A stretch of 64,000 nt of DNA from Rhyacichthys aspro (Eukaryota; Chordata; Actinopteri; Gobiiformes; Rhyacichthyidae), in NCBI GenBank assembly GCA_036850595.1, contig CM072154.1, forward strand, positions 15,569,330 through 15,633,329, given 5' to 3'. A program made the position numbers and the translations under genes. Shown in pieces: positions 49,977 through 62,700 of the stretch; within the stretch, counting starts at the first letter, position 1, and each line of letters begins with the position of its first letter. The notes beneath the pieces are model-generated. The model did no database searches. It had not been told where the DNA came from and saw only the letters and a program-made list of their open reading frames with translations.

Positions 49977-52900
49977 ATTGCGTCGGAGTGGAGTTGCCGT
50001 GGCAGCCCTGATGGGGCGCAGGAGGAGGCTGGAAATGGAGAAGGACTGGCTGACGGGGCGGACCATGGACTGGACGGTGACCCCGAAGGAGTGTGGAGTC
50101 CAGACATTGAACAGAGCTTTCAGGAAGCCCTGGCTATTTACCCTCCCTGTGGCAGGAGAAAGATCATCCTCTCTGACGAGGGCAAGATGTATGGTGAGGA
50201 ACAACACAGCAGATCTGGACCTTTGACTGATGACAACAGACACTGATATAAAATCATAGTGTTGTTTCAATATCCACAGGTCTCAGTTCAAACATTTACC
50301 CCACAGTATCTGTAACAGATTGTACACTATTTTACATCACTGCAATCAAATTAAAATTAGACAGTAGTAGTAGTTTAGACAGAAAACTACCGCTAATCTT
50401 TGATAGAATAGAAGCAATGTTTTTTTTCATTAAACTCAACATGCACAAAGCCCTTAAGGATCATTTGTTAGTGCCTCATGGATCAATAACTTTGTCTCTT
50501 ATTAACTATTCTGTAAAGGCCTCTTTGTCTGTTCCCAGGTGACTTGCTTGAAGGTATTTAGGGAGAGGGCAGTTTTGCAGAGGTCAAAGGCCAATAGGGT
50601 AAAAGGAGAGTGAGCATACTAACATTTCAGTTCAGGTTGGGGTTACTTTTCAAAATGTTGCTTAAGTATGCTTCCCCAGGGGACCGACTGCATTAAGAAG
50701 TTTATATTGGTCTAAAACTGTAAAAAAAATAAAACTGCATTCGCTTTACAAATTTAACATAGCCCTTTTAGTACAGTTTATATCTGTGATTAGAGATTTT
50801 ATGTATTGACTGACTATATCACTTCTTTTGAAAGTCATGGCCAAAGACCAACAATTCTCTTTGCATTTTTGGTTGAGGATTGGCATTCCCATTTGCACAG
50901 ACTATCATGCATTTTTGTGTGTGTGTTTGCATCTGTGTTGCAAGAGACCGGAAATGTGATCCCAGGCAACTGAAAGGAAAACTTTGTTTCAGCCTTACAG
51001 GATTTTCGTCTTTTGTGGAAATGTGGGCTTAGCTCAAACAACACCAACTAATTAACATGAATCAGGACAATTGAATTCTTACTTAGAAATGCAGTGATTG
51101 TCACAATATAGATTACATTTGCTTGGACTTAGAAGCACTTTTTGATGCTAATCATAGAACAGATTCACAATCCAGTTAACTATGTTGTGTCACAATATAT
51201 GGAAGCCCTCACCAAGCTAAACTAGGACATTTGAAATGGAGCTGTAGTCTCTGTGGAGTCTGTACTCTGTGTTATATGTTACTACCATGATCTCACCCGG
51301 TATACAGTTTCAGGCATATAGTCCCAAATTAGAATAACCATCAGACGGATAAGCTCAGGGTGACAGACAAAACAAAGACAGCCTGTTTTCACTTGATGAT
51401 ATACAGTACTAAAATGTCTTCATATAATTTTAGATTTAAAAACGCTGTTTGTTTAGTACTATAAATGCCAAGTCAAATCATAAAAACAAAAAAAACACAC
51501 AAAGGTAAAACATGAATGCATATATGAAGAGATATGTTTTAAGACTTCATTATAAGATTATTGTTTCTACGCCTGTTTTAGGGCAAAACAAAAAGAAGTG
51601 CTCTTCTTGCCTTGTATGGAGAGAACAGAGCTGTAACGTAGAAGGAAGCATGACGGTTTAATGCTTTATAGACAATAAAATGATTTGCAAATTCTGTTAC
51701 ATATTGGAAGCGAGGACAGAGGTTTAAGAACGGGTGAATTGTGTACGACTACTTAATTTTCACAAAACCATGTCTAAAACCATCTTTAGTATTTTCACAA
51801 TTGTAGAACTTTTGTACTATTGGTAAAATAGCATAAGCACAGACCATGAACTGAAACAGTCCCCCAGAAAGTAAAGTTGTAGTTAATACAGTAATATAAA
51901 ATTAAAGTTTACCTTGATGTCATTTGTTCCTGTATTCTAGCACTGAGATGTAAAATACATCTTTTATGACAAATGATGAAATAGCAGTATGTGGGTGATG
52001 GCTGTGTGTGTGTGTGTGTGCGTGCGTGTTCTGTTTTGGGAATTGGAACAAACTGATTTTTTTCTGACTCAGCCCCTTTCTCTTCATTTTTGGGAATACT
52101 GTTTTCCTGTAACAGTTCTGACTCATTCTTTTGTGACCCAAGTCCCAACGGCATCACACTGCCTCCCAGAAAAAAATGATGTCAGTGTAAGATACATTAA
52201 AACTGTGATTGGATAAGAGTGGCCCTTTATTTATTTTTTGCATTCTCTTTTAATCTGATAACTACCAAAGGAGTGAGTAGGGAGTTTTAACCTTCCTGGC
52301 TAGCTGCTCCTCTCATGTGGGTGGGAGATGGGGGAGGCAGGGACACAAGGAGCTGACTGGACAGTTTTGGGTCATCATGGCAGCCACAGTTTAGATGTGT
52401 ATTCCTTAACATTCCCCCTCAACATGACCTTAGATGTGAGTCAGATAAACCCTGTTCTAAATGAGAATATCACACTGCCTCAAGAATTGACAGCTTTCAA
52501 CCAAATGCTTATGACTTCATCTCCAGTTGCTTGCTCTTTTATACACATTTATTAGAACAATATTTGATCTGTGAAAACTCCCAGAGTCACAGTGACCACT
52601 GACCAACACGTAGGCTGTTAATCGGATATGAAGTCACTATACTAAGTGTTTGTTGATACTAAAGTTGCATCCTTACTCAGTTATAAAAAACAATTCTACC
52701 TAATGTAGGGATGCACCAATACAAAAAACACCCCTACTTTGTCTGATTGAATTTAGGCCAGATTTGTATTCCTGGTAATACAAAAAACAGATACCTAATT
52801 ATTGTACTGTTTCCGATGTTAAGAAAAAACATTAGAAAAATAATTTTTTTTCAAACACATGCTTTCAATTTTTAATTTTAGGTCGAAATGAGCTCATAGC

Positions 52901-53537
52901 CCGGTATATTAAACTACGGACAGGGAAGACGCGCACACGCAAACAGGTAAGCACACCTTGTTTTTGTTTTTTTATCAGAATTTTAAAGCAAATCAATGAA
53001 ACTTTACATCTTCTGTATAAAAGATAAATATTAAGACTAGACAGTTTACAGTGTGAGCTTGGAGCAGTGGAAAAGTGAAACAGTGTTGCTTTAAAATTAG
53101 GCCATCATTAATTACAGTGAATTTTGAAAATAACTCTGTAAATGTGTGTGTTCTCATGGGGTAACCCTGGCCACATAGGTGTCTAGTCACATTCAGGTTC
53201 TGGCACGTAAGAGGGTACGAGAATACCAGGCGAGCATCAAGGTGGGTGTCCACTCAGTCCAAAGCGTTTCTGTAGTCACCTCTTCTTCCTTTTCTTCTTT
53301 TCTTCCCCTTGTTCTTCCTTCGTCCTGTCTTTCTTCAGGTCTCTAGTCACCTGCAAGTTTTGGCCAAGAGAAAGTCTCGTGAAATTCAGTCCAAGCTAAA
53401 GGTACATGCTCACAACTTTGCTGTGGTACCTGCTTTTGATCTGTCCATGGTCCAGTGTAACCTCCAAATCACAGACGTCTGTGTCAAAGCTTATGGCACT
53501 AATTGCTTCTTTGTCGGGGTGACCTATCAGTTAAACT

Positions 53538-53575
<38 letters not shown>

Positions 53576-56275
53576 AGATTAGGACATCTTATTGTGTTAT
53601 TGTAATCTTCTTCTCTCTGAAAAAGGCTTAATTGTTTTGTCTTGATGATGCTATTCTTTTAGTAGAAAGACCTCAACAGAGAAGTAAAAGCTCATGCATG
53701 CTGTCTGTGGTATTGTTTAATTGTTCAGGTTCATATTTAGACACTTGTTTGTGTTAAAAGATGCCTTGCAGTGCATTTATTTAAAGAGATGGCTGGCTTT
53801 GCTAATTGTATATTTCTATATACAGTGTTTAAACATTCTGGTAAAGATGTGTAGTTGTAGGCATTGGTTTTAATGTTGGTCTTGTAATAAACAAAACACA
53901 TACACACTGACAAAAAACTAATTTTCATGGACATGATACAACTCCCCTCATATAGACAATATAGAATTATTAAAGTGTCTTTGAGCAAATCAGAACTCAT
54001 GCTTTTTCTCTTCCAATACTTTTCCAATCTGTAAATTCTTCTTCTTGAAAATGAATTTCTTTATTTATTTGATCTGTTTTTTGTTGCTGTTGTTGTTTTA
54101 TCATAATCTGTAAAGATACAAAGTTACACCAAACATTTTCTATGGTATAAAATTAATTGACCACAATTTTGTTGGTGTTAACGCCATGTTTAAACACAGA
54201 GTTACATTCACACAATTTGTGTTAAGAGTGTAGTTGCAGTTTCACTGTGACTCTGTTTCATATCTATTTGGATTTTACTGATTGTAATAAAAATGTCTTC
54301 TTTGCCATAGGCCATGAACCTGGTAAGTTTTGGTTCTCTACCTACAGTTTTTGCTTCAGGCTTTGTGTTTGGCATCATACTACTGCTAGTCCCTATTGCA
54401 GTTGTACTGCCAGAGTACTGCTCACCACTCTTATGTTTTAGTTGCTTAGTTAAATACTGGTGATGGCTCCAGTTAGCTGTCTTGTTTGCTAGCTTGGTGC
54501 ACCCCTGCTTTGGCTTCCTTTTCACCTCTGCTTTGCCCTCTGTTCTGTCTACCTTTGTAGTTATGTTGAATTGTATATTGGCTGGCTTGCTGCCAAAAGT
54601 TGGCTGATGATGGATTTTAACTTAACTAATTTATTTGAACTGTTAAAGAACATTGTTATGCTGTTTACCTTGCCCCTGTTTTTCCTACAGGACCAGGCAT
54701 CCAAAGACAAGGCACTGCAGACTGTAGCCAACCTATCATCTGCTCAGATAGTGTCTGCTAGTGTAATGAAACCACAGACCCCCTTCTCTCCACCAGTCAG
54801 AGTGAGAAATAGACACACAACACACATCTGTTCTTTTCTGAATCCTGAGTCAAATCTGAGTAATAATACACATCTTTTCTTTGTTTAGTTTTGGCCTGGC
54901 CCGATGCCAGGACAGCCTGGACATTCTCAGGAGTGAGTACCACAGGCACATGTTGTCTCAGAAATGGATATATCCTCTTAGGCTTGTGCAGTTACTCACT
55001 TTATGCCTGTTTTTTCATTTACAGTATCAAGCCTTTTGCACAGCCACCATACACTACACTACCAGCTCCTATCCCGGCACCCATCAGTAAGTGTGAGTGT
55101 TTACACTAACCTACCAGTGCATGTAATAGTTTAATTGATGGGATGGAAGGAGAGTATTTCTGGTTTCAATGTTTTGCAGGTTATGAGTCCCTGCCCCCTC
55201 CTCGGCCTGCAGCTATAGCAGCTCCTGTATGGCAAGACCGTACCATAGCATCTGCAAAACTCAGGCTACTTGAGTATTCTGCTTTTGTGGAGAGCCAAAG
55301 AGACAGAGAGACGGTACAGACTTTACTTAATAAAGATAGCAAAGTAAAATCTTTCCAATGCTCCTGGCCCATTAACACTTCCTTCTATTTTAAAATTTTC
55401 TAGTTTAAACATCTTTTTGTACACATTGGCCCTTCAAACCCTGGCTACAACGACCCAGTGTTGGAATCTATAGACGTAAGACAGATCTACGACAAGTTCT
55501 CTGAGAAAAAGGGAGGGCTAAAAGAACTATATGAAAAAGGGCCACACAATGCATTCTTCCTGGTCAAGTTTTGGGTAAAGTCCAATGTCTTAAAAGCCTG
55601 TTTTGTTTTTATTCATATTCATTTATAAGAATGCCTCGTTTAACTTTACAGATGTTTCCTTTCTCCTGTTTTTAGGCAGACTTGAGCAGCGATATTGAGG
55701 AGGGTTCTGGGGCGTTCTACGGTGTGAGCAGCCAATATAGTGGGACAGAAAACATAAGCATCAGTGTCTCAACTAAAGTCTGCTCCTTTGGAAAACAAGT
55801 GGTGGAAAAAGTTGAGGTTAGAAAAATACCGCTTTTGATGCAGGCATTTTGGACACGTTTTCATTGTTGTAATATACTTTTTGTGAAATCTTTATCAGAC
55901 TGAATATGCACATTTAGAAGGAGGAAAATATATCTTCCGTATTCATCGCTCTCCTATGTGTGAATATATGATCAACTTCATCCACAAACTTAAACACCTA
56001 CCGGAGAAATATATGATGAACAGCGTCCTCGAGAACTTTACCATCTTACAGGTGAATTTCTTCCTTCTTACATCTGTCTCTAGTATATTGTATGTTTATA
56101 TGGTCTGACATAAAAACCCTACATGAATCCACTGAAATGTTATTTTTGGGTTATTTTCCAGGTTGTGTCCAACAGAGAAACCCAGGAGACTTTGCTGTGC
56201 ATTGCCTTTGTGTTTGAAGTGTCCACTAGTGAACATGGAGCACAGTACCATGTTTATCGGCTAGTTAACGATTAG
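49977..56275 (+). CDS. tead3: TEA-domain transcription factor, TEAD3-type, 428 aa, probable ATT start
   Basis: TEAD proteins bind M-CAT (CATTCC) sites and are the nuclear partners of YAP/TAZ in Hippo signalling. Coding exons: 49977-50193, 52882-52946, 53179-53241 or 53339-53401, 54311-54322, 54691-54801, 54889-54932, 55025-55086, 55180-55313, 55404-55574, 55676-55816, 55899-56051 and 56162-56275. All phases agree, and with one alternative exon the product is 428 aa (human TEAD3 is 435). The TEA domain is at about residues 35-110 (VWSPDIEQSFQEALAIYPP onward). The YAP-binding domain covers about residues 205-428, with the family's autopalmitoylated cysteine at 361 in SPMCEYMINF. VWQDRTIAS, the VREYQ exon and the AMNL microexon point to TEAD3. 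No in-frame ATG precedes the TEA domain; ATT at 49977 with A at -3 and G at +4 begins (M/I)ASEWS, matching the non-AUG starts known for TEAD1 and TEAD3. Confidence 0.95.
53179..53241 (+). other. tead3: tead3 alternative exon 4a (TEAD3-type TEA helix 3)
   Basis: A 63-nt, phase-0 exon encoding VSSHIQVLARKRVREYQ plus ASIK, with acceptor ACATAG and donor GTGGGTG. It supplies the third helix of the TEA domain, which contacts DNA, and its end. The VREYQ ending matches mammalian TEAD3. Confidence 0.93.
53339..53401 (+). other. tead3: tead3 alternative exon 4b (TEAD1/2/4-type TEA helix 3)
   Basis: A second 63-nt, phase-0 exon encoding VSSHLQVLAKRKSREIQ plus SKLK, 97 nt after exon 4a, with acceptor TTCTTCAG and donor GTACATG. 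RKSREIQSKLK is the form found in TEAD2 and close to TEAD1/4. Either exon keeps the frame. Including both would also keep the frame and add 21 residues. Confidence 0.92.
53539..53573. repeat. (AT)n microsatellite in tead3 intron
   Basis: About 17 AT units, 140 bp after exon 4b. Confidence 0.97.
54311..54322 (+). other. tead3: 12-nt microexon of tead3 (AMNL)
   Basis: GCCATGAACCTG lies between TTTGCCATAG and GTAAGTTTT and encodes Ala-Met-Asn-Leu in frame. Human TEAD3 has AMNL at this same place, just after the TEA domain, which strongly supports the call. Skipping it also preserves the frame. Confidence 0.93.
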
Positions 56276-57800
56276 CATATTCTGTGCAAGTAAAGACTTT
56301 ACAGACTTTTGGATACCTATAACAACACTACTTGCATCTCAAACACAAAAATGACCCACATTAAACACTTGTTTTAACAGACCAACAGTCACACTGTAGC
56401 CATGCCTGCCCTTTGTTGAAGACATATGCATCCCATGATTGGAATAGATAAATGATCATGTTACCAACTGGTAAATTTATAAGAGGTTTCTTCCATTTGA
56501 GATTGATGTTATTGTTATTTATTACTGCACAATCTTTATTTCATGTCTATAATATGGTTTGCATTGATGTATGGGTTTGTTTTCAGCCCCTTGTCCTTAA
56601 ACAATTCGTATTTACAGTACACAAAACAGATGTTTTAAAACGCTTTCCAGAGTACTGACCTTTAAAAACTCTGGATATATCATAAAAAACAACAAACAAA
56701 CAAAACACAGCTTTTGCCCAAATGCTCAGGATGTGTATGTGTGGAAAAGGTCTATATTCTGAATATTACTGTTGGGAAACATATGCCTTTACATTGTAGG
56801 TGTGATTATTGTGAGACAAGTTTGAATATAGGATGGCAAACATCTTATCAGTGTTAATGTATCCCACAATGACATTATTTTGCAGTTTGTAGTACAGTTT
56901 CACTGCTTATTGTTGTCAGTATCTCCAAGTTATATGATATATCAAAAGAGAAAATATAAAGTTTGTGCCTCTTTCTAAACCCAATGCACTACAAGATGAA
57001 ATTGTGTACTAGTCATATTTATATTTACATGATACACTGCACGGCTCTTTACACAAGATGGTGTAAACCATTATTTTTATTAAGTATTTGTGCCATTTTA
57101 CTTGTGTCCCATACAGGAGGCTGTTGATCTTTAAGAACAACAAAATATCTAAAGAAGCTGACATACAAACCACTCTGGGTCATCATTTTGAAAGGCCTCT
57201 TTTCATAAACTCGAGAACAGCCCTGTTATCTTAAGGTTCTTCCACCATACTTTGAATAATGTTTTTGTTTTTTTTTTTGTTTTTTTGAAGCCTCAAATTA
57301 ATGAGCACTGATGTATAGGATGTCTACACTTTTAAGGGTACTGATGATCAAGGCAAGGTTTTTTATTCTTCCACCCTGGACAAAAGTGTTACTCATTAAC
57401 TCTGCGTTTTAACTATGTATGGTACCGATGACACTAAGCTCATCCACAGTGCACTGGGCACAACATTATCCACTTTTTACCTCTGTATATGTAATGCTTC
57501 AGTATTTGCTAAATGATACCTTTATCAAACCCGCCATCCACTCCTATATGAACTGATTTATGTTGAAATACATGAAAATATCTGGCCTTGGACTTTATGT
57601 CGTGACAATAAGTGCAATTGGATCTGGAGCTGTTAGTGCAGTTGTAAACAAGATTATCTGTATAGTGAACCAAAGGCGTATCTTAACGTTATTGTTTTAT
57701 ATTAATGTTGGCTGTGCCTGACAAATTATTTGGTCATGACTTCTCAGTGAATAGATTCTGTGCCTTTGCTGAAACAATAAAATTACATTGGTGTTTTCAA
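56276..57800 (+). other. tead3: tead3 3' UTR with polyadenylation signal
   Basis: About 1.5 kb of AT-rich non-coding sequence follows the TAG stop and ends in AATAAA at 57776-57781. A single 6-mer match to the let-7 seed (TACCTC) lies at 57478-57483. That is too short to claim regulation by the neighbouring let-7 genes. Confidence 0.65.
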
Positions 57801-58124
57801 ATTTAATTCTCGTTCTTGCAAAAAATGTATAGAAATCACTGCTCACGAAATATGCTTCTGATGAAAATATACACACAATGAACATGATATGTGCAATGTG
57901 TGTAATATATGTATCATTCTTGGCTAAAGAAAAGCTTACACCCACTAGATGGAGCTATTTACTAATAAGCTCTTGCCAGCACAGAATCACATCAGAAAGA
58001 AGAGGCATCAAAGAGAAACACCGAGTTGGCTATTTGCCACTTTTAGCTTGCAGGAATAAAGGGAAGCTTGTGTTGAGTTTTATTACATGTCATATACCAA
58101 AATCTAGGGCTGTCATATGCAATT

Positions 58125-58176
<52 letters not shown>

Positions 58177-59440
58177 TTCCTTACTCAACTGCTGCCAAAC
58201 TCTAGCAACCATAAATATTATATTAATCAGTCCAAATCAGTCTACTTTATAGCTCAAATGCTGTATAGGTTTACCTACAGCATAACGCAAGCTTACTCAT
58301 TAATAATGACATTTTCTGTAGAACGCGCTGACAGTCCTATTTTACAGTCTAGGTCCAATTAGCAAGTGATAACAAGCCTAGATTTGCCACATATTAAAAA
58401 GCCTCATGATTTCAGAGGAGACAGCTGTGTTGAGGAATGTGTCTCTGTAGCAAGGCCATGCTCACCTCTAGTATCCACCACTAACCTGTATCTGGGCTTG
58501 ATGTCAGCAGTTAGTCAGAGCTGTCTGTTGTGAATTTTCAAATAGAGAGCAGACACATCCAAAGCCCTCAGGCTGGGTGTGGTAAAACCACACATGCCTG
58601 AAAGCCATGCACTGGTGCAAGCATAAACATCGTTATTGCTCATGGCTCCATTTCATTTTTAACAAGTAACTCACTGAGTCACTGACATGCACAAGTCCTA
58701 AACTAGTCCTAAATCTAGTCAAATAATTCTATTGCATTTGGCTGAGCCAATCAAGTCACAAATGCTATTCACATAGTTAAAGATCAAATATCCTTCTCTT
58801 GCACAAAGATCTCTGACAAAACCCTTATTTAGAGGTAGGATGCTGATGTGAGTAATACACTGTAGTAATACAGTTAAATGGCTGGGCACATCACATTGAC
58901 TTCCAAATGTTTGTTAAATTCTACACATGGCACATCATTTGCTAATTTGGCAGTGTTGAAGTGATGGGTGTGGTGGGAAAGTCATCTACAGAAACAGCTC
59001 CGAAGCAATCCGGTTATGCAGAGAGCATTTTGTATCATCTTTTTTCATCTCAGTTTTTTCCTGTTTGCCCTGCAGCTTATTCTGATGTGTCTATCTACTG
59101 AAGTGTGTTCCAAGGTGAAAACATCTGATGAGGTTATTGAAAATTAAATTTAAACTGTGACGACAAAGCAGGTATTTATTTAGGTTGGGTTCCTGTTAAG
59201 AAACGTTTAATGGATATTTTAATACTACACTAATATGTGAATTACTTTTAGAGCAACACTTACACATAACTTTTCAGGACTCTGACTGGTAACTGTAATT
59301 AAACCATACAATATAATACATTAAAAATGAGACATTACCTAATCGATTATTATCTATGACGGTTTATTCTGAAACGCTGCTACAGCTAAAAAAAAAAAAA
59401 AAAGTGTCCTTTCAATGTACAATAGTGTTTCCACTGTGAG
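57801..59440. other. Intergenic region between tead3 and pkp1
   Basis: About 1.6 kb between two genes read in the same direction. It contains an (AT)n microsatellite, and I see no exon or recognised repeat in the rest. Confidence 0.65.
58126..58168. repeat. (AT)n microsatellite
   Basis: About 20 AT units between tead3 and pkp1. Confidence 0.97.
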
Positions 59441-59454
59441 TTGTTTGCAGTAGT

Positions 59455-59701
59455 TGTTAAGCTCCCCGCCCCCTCAGAGTCTGCACCTGCAATTGAGCTC
59501 CGATCTGATCGGCCCCACCTCTCTGAGGCGCGGTCCCGAGGGTGGAGTACACTGCTCTGGGAACTTTCAGCCCATCTGCATACTTGGCTCTACGGCTGCA
59601 TTCGTGACCACAGCCACTTATTCTTCCTCTGTTCATCCGTCTTCTTCGCCAGGCTCACATTTTTGGAAACTTTTTTACAGCGAGGGCACTCATCAAGGAA
59701 A
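59455..59701 (+). promoter_or_regulatory. pkp1 proximal promoter and 5' UTR
   Basis: A GC-rich stretch with GCTCCCCGCCCCCTC (an Sp1/KLF-like box) and GAGGCGCGGTCCCGAG lies directly upstream of the pkp1 ATG, against an AT-rich background. The frame is open upstream of the ATG, but the alignable plakophilin N-terminus begins at the ATG pair at 59702. No TATA box is evident. Confidence 0.5.
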
Positions 59702-62700
59702 ATGATGGTCCCGGATCCGCTGAAATCGGCGATGACCATCGGAAACGCGGAGGACACGTCGCTCGCGTTGCCTTCAGACTCGACGCTGCGCTCGGGACAG
59801 GCGCGCGTACTGACGCAAGTGCACACCATCAAGAGGAGCAAGTCTAAACACGGGAAGAACGGCTCCATGTCGCCTTCGCCTACAAGTATGTGAGCCTCAG
59901 TCTGCTGCGAACATTACGCACCTGGTTAACATGCAAATACTGGCGCAGTGGCTTTTATTGTGTATCAACACTGGTGGTCCGATTACATTTTTCACCATAA
60001 CAGTTGTGTAGGCTTTCAGTGAATGCCTGAAGCAGTAGTTTACATGTGATTTATTTCAAATCATTTACGTCAGGTTGCAGTTAATAGATCTTTTTTATTA
60101 ATTTATTTTCGTCACCTTTCTAAGAACTGTCATAACCTCAGCTATTCTGTAAAACTACAAAAATGTAGACAATATGAGTTATGAGCCTGCTTATTGGAAA
60201 CAGGCGTTTTATTTTGTCCTGACAAGCTGTTTTGCATTGCTGAATTTGAAACAGGGCCCAAGGGCTTGCATAATAACACACAAACATTTTCACAACACAC
60301 TTTCAAATACAAACCCTGTACATTACCCAATTTTATAAAACTGTGTAATATGTCATGTTTATTATTTATCATCAGAATGTGGATTATGTTAGTCCCCAAG
60401 CATGCAATGAAATGGTTCTGTCTGACTGGTGGCTTAACCTGTCTGAGCTGGTGTTGTCTACCTGACACTTTCACCACTGCAGGAGGTTGTGAAATTTGTG
60501 ACGCAGCTGTTAAAGGGCACTCAAGGACTATTCTAACAATCGCTTACAAATATCCCTTTGCCTATTCAGCCTAAGTAGGTAGCTTGTTTATTTAGATAAT
60601 TATTGTATTTGCTTATTGCGTTCAAAACTCAACAAAATCAGTAGTAGTACAGAACAGACAACAAAGCCGCATAACAAAAGTAATAAAAAAAACCCAAAAA
60701 CGTCCTTTTCAAGCAAGGTGTATGCAGTTGTTACAGCAATGCCAGAAAATGCATTTAAGCGAAGAAGAGGTAGCCAATCCATCTGTTCCAGCACATTGCT
60801 AAACATATTTAGACCTTTCGTAGTTGGTGCAGTTAGCTAAAATTCTTATGGATTTACCTTTCTAAATGAATTTCGTATTGTTTTCTATCATACTCTTGTT
60901 CATTATATGTCTCACATGTCTGCTCTCTCTTATCCAACAGGTCTGACTTCACAGGGGTTTTCAGAGTCTGGGACCTTCAAGTTTGCACCTTTTAAAGCAA
61001 ATGGCACATTCAGTCGCAGCAACTCTGCAGCGACAAACTTCAGCAAATCGGTAAATATTTTAAGTTATACTGTTATTCCAGTTTTACATTTTAGCTAACT
61101 TACACATATGGTCTTTACAAAACCTGTGAAACGAAGCTACGTTTGATTTTAATATTGTTTCAGCCATATAGCTTGTTGAAATAAGGATTCACCTTGAGGC
61201 ACCTAACAATAAAACCACAGCATTTCCCAAGTCAGCCAAATATAAAGAAATATTCAGGAAACGAGCCCCTCAGCAGTGGCAAGGAATCTATTGTAATTGC
61301 TCTAACAGTACAAAGTTCACCAAAGTGTGTTATTGATGACCATTGTCACACATTTGTAAGAGGTTGGCTTTTACAAAACTCAACTGTTTGCTTTAATAGC
61401 TTTCAAAGATACTAAATCTCATTTGGCGTTCTGCTGTGAGTGCAGGTCTGTGCATGAATTCTCAGTCTCTTAGTCTCAGCCTTCTGCTCATGAGGAGTTA
61501 ACAGCCTACTTTTCACAGAGGTGTGTTTTCTGAAATTGACATTTTCAATTTAAGTCTTGCCTCTAAAAGTCAGAGTGAGTTCAACACATTTATACTAGCA
61601 TCCACAGAAGGGCTATGTTTACTTCATTAACATAATTAAAAATGGTTTCTGAGAACATGCATCTGGCCTGCCCTGTATTGGCCTGACCCACTGCCAGTGA
61701 GTTGAGGCATGTCTCAGGAGCTTGTTCATGACTTCCCATTGATTAAAGCTCAAAATGATCCCACAATAGATTACACTTTTCTAATTGATTGAGTGATTCT
61801 TCTTTTAAATAGTGTATTATATGAAAAAATATATATAAGCCATTTTATCTCGTCGGATCGGAGCCGCGACACAGCAGATGCAGTGGAAATTCTCTCATTA
61901 AAAACAATGGATGCGTATTTGCTGCGGAGTGCGTGGCGGAGCGGGGTGCATGCAGGCGTTACTAAAATGTTAGATCTGGTAATTAAGTGAGATCTATGAC
62001 AGAGTCACTGACACAGACGCTATGATGGATTGACTAAAACAAGTGGCCGTGTCTGCATTTGTGGTGTAAGGCTTGTAATTCTACCAGCAGCATAAAAAGC
62101 AAATGCCATCGTACAATAATAAATCATAATACACAGTTGAGTCGTAATAGGTATCTCAATTAAAAAACTATTTTCTAGCCGTAATGATATAGATGCTACA
62201 TATAGAATATAAAAATGAGCAAGTGAGAGGTGAGCTTGATAGACCCGAGCTGTGATCCTAACACGGACCACTCGACATGTGCCAGAGGAGCCATTAAGGT
62301 GCACCCAAAATAAGCCACATAATGCACATTCCCGGTTTGCTAAGGCTTGTTTGGACCAGACTGTCTCTTAGTAACTGTTTGGCAAGAGTAGGTATACACA
62401 ACACAAAAGAGGAAGAACAAACGCAGAGAGCAAATAAACTACATACAAATTCAACTATGCAAGATTATTAGATATCAACATGGTTAGTACTGATTTGGCA
62501 GGTGCTAAGTCCAACACACAAAGCTCCTCTGTGACAAACTAATCATCTGGGCCAAATTCCACCAAACTGCAAATATTATGTTACCTTGGTTTGAGGTTTG
62601 TGCAGTGTATCATGCGACATCTATTCACTATTAACTGCAGGAAAAAACTTTTGTATGCTTTGTGTGAGGCCAAATTCCTCTGTCTTGGTTTACAGGGGGT

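Noticed and set aside
57478..57483. let-7 seed match in the tead3 3' UTR
   Set aside because: Only a 6-mer with no flanking A or extra pairing; expected by chance in 1.5 kb.
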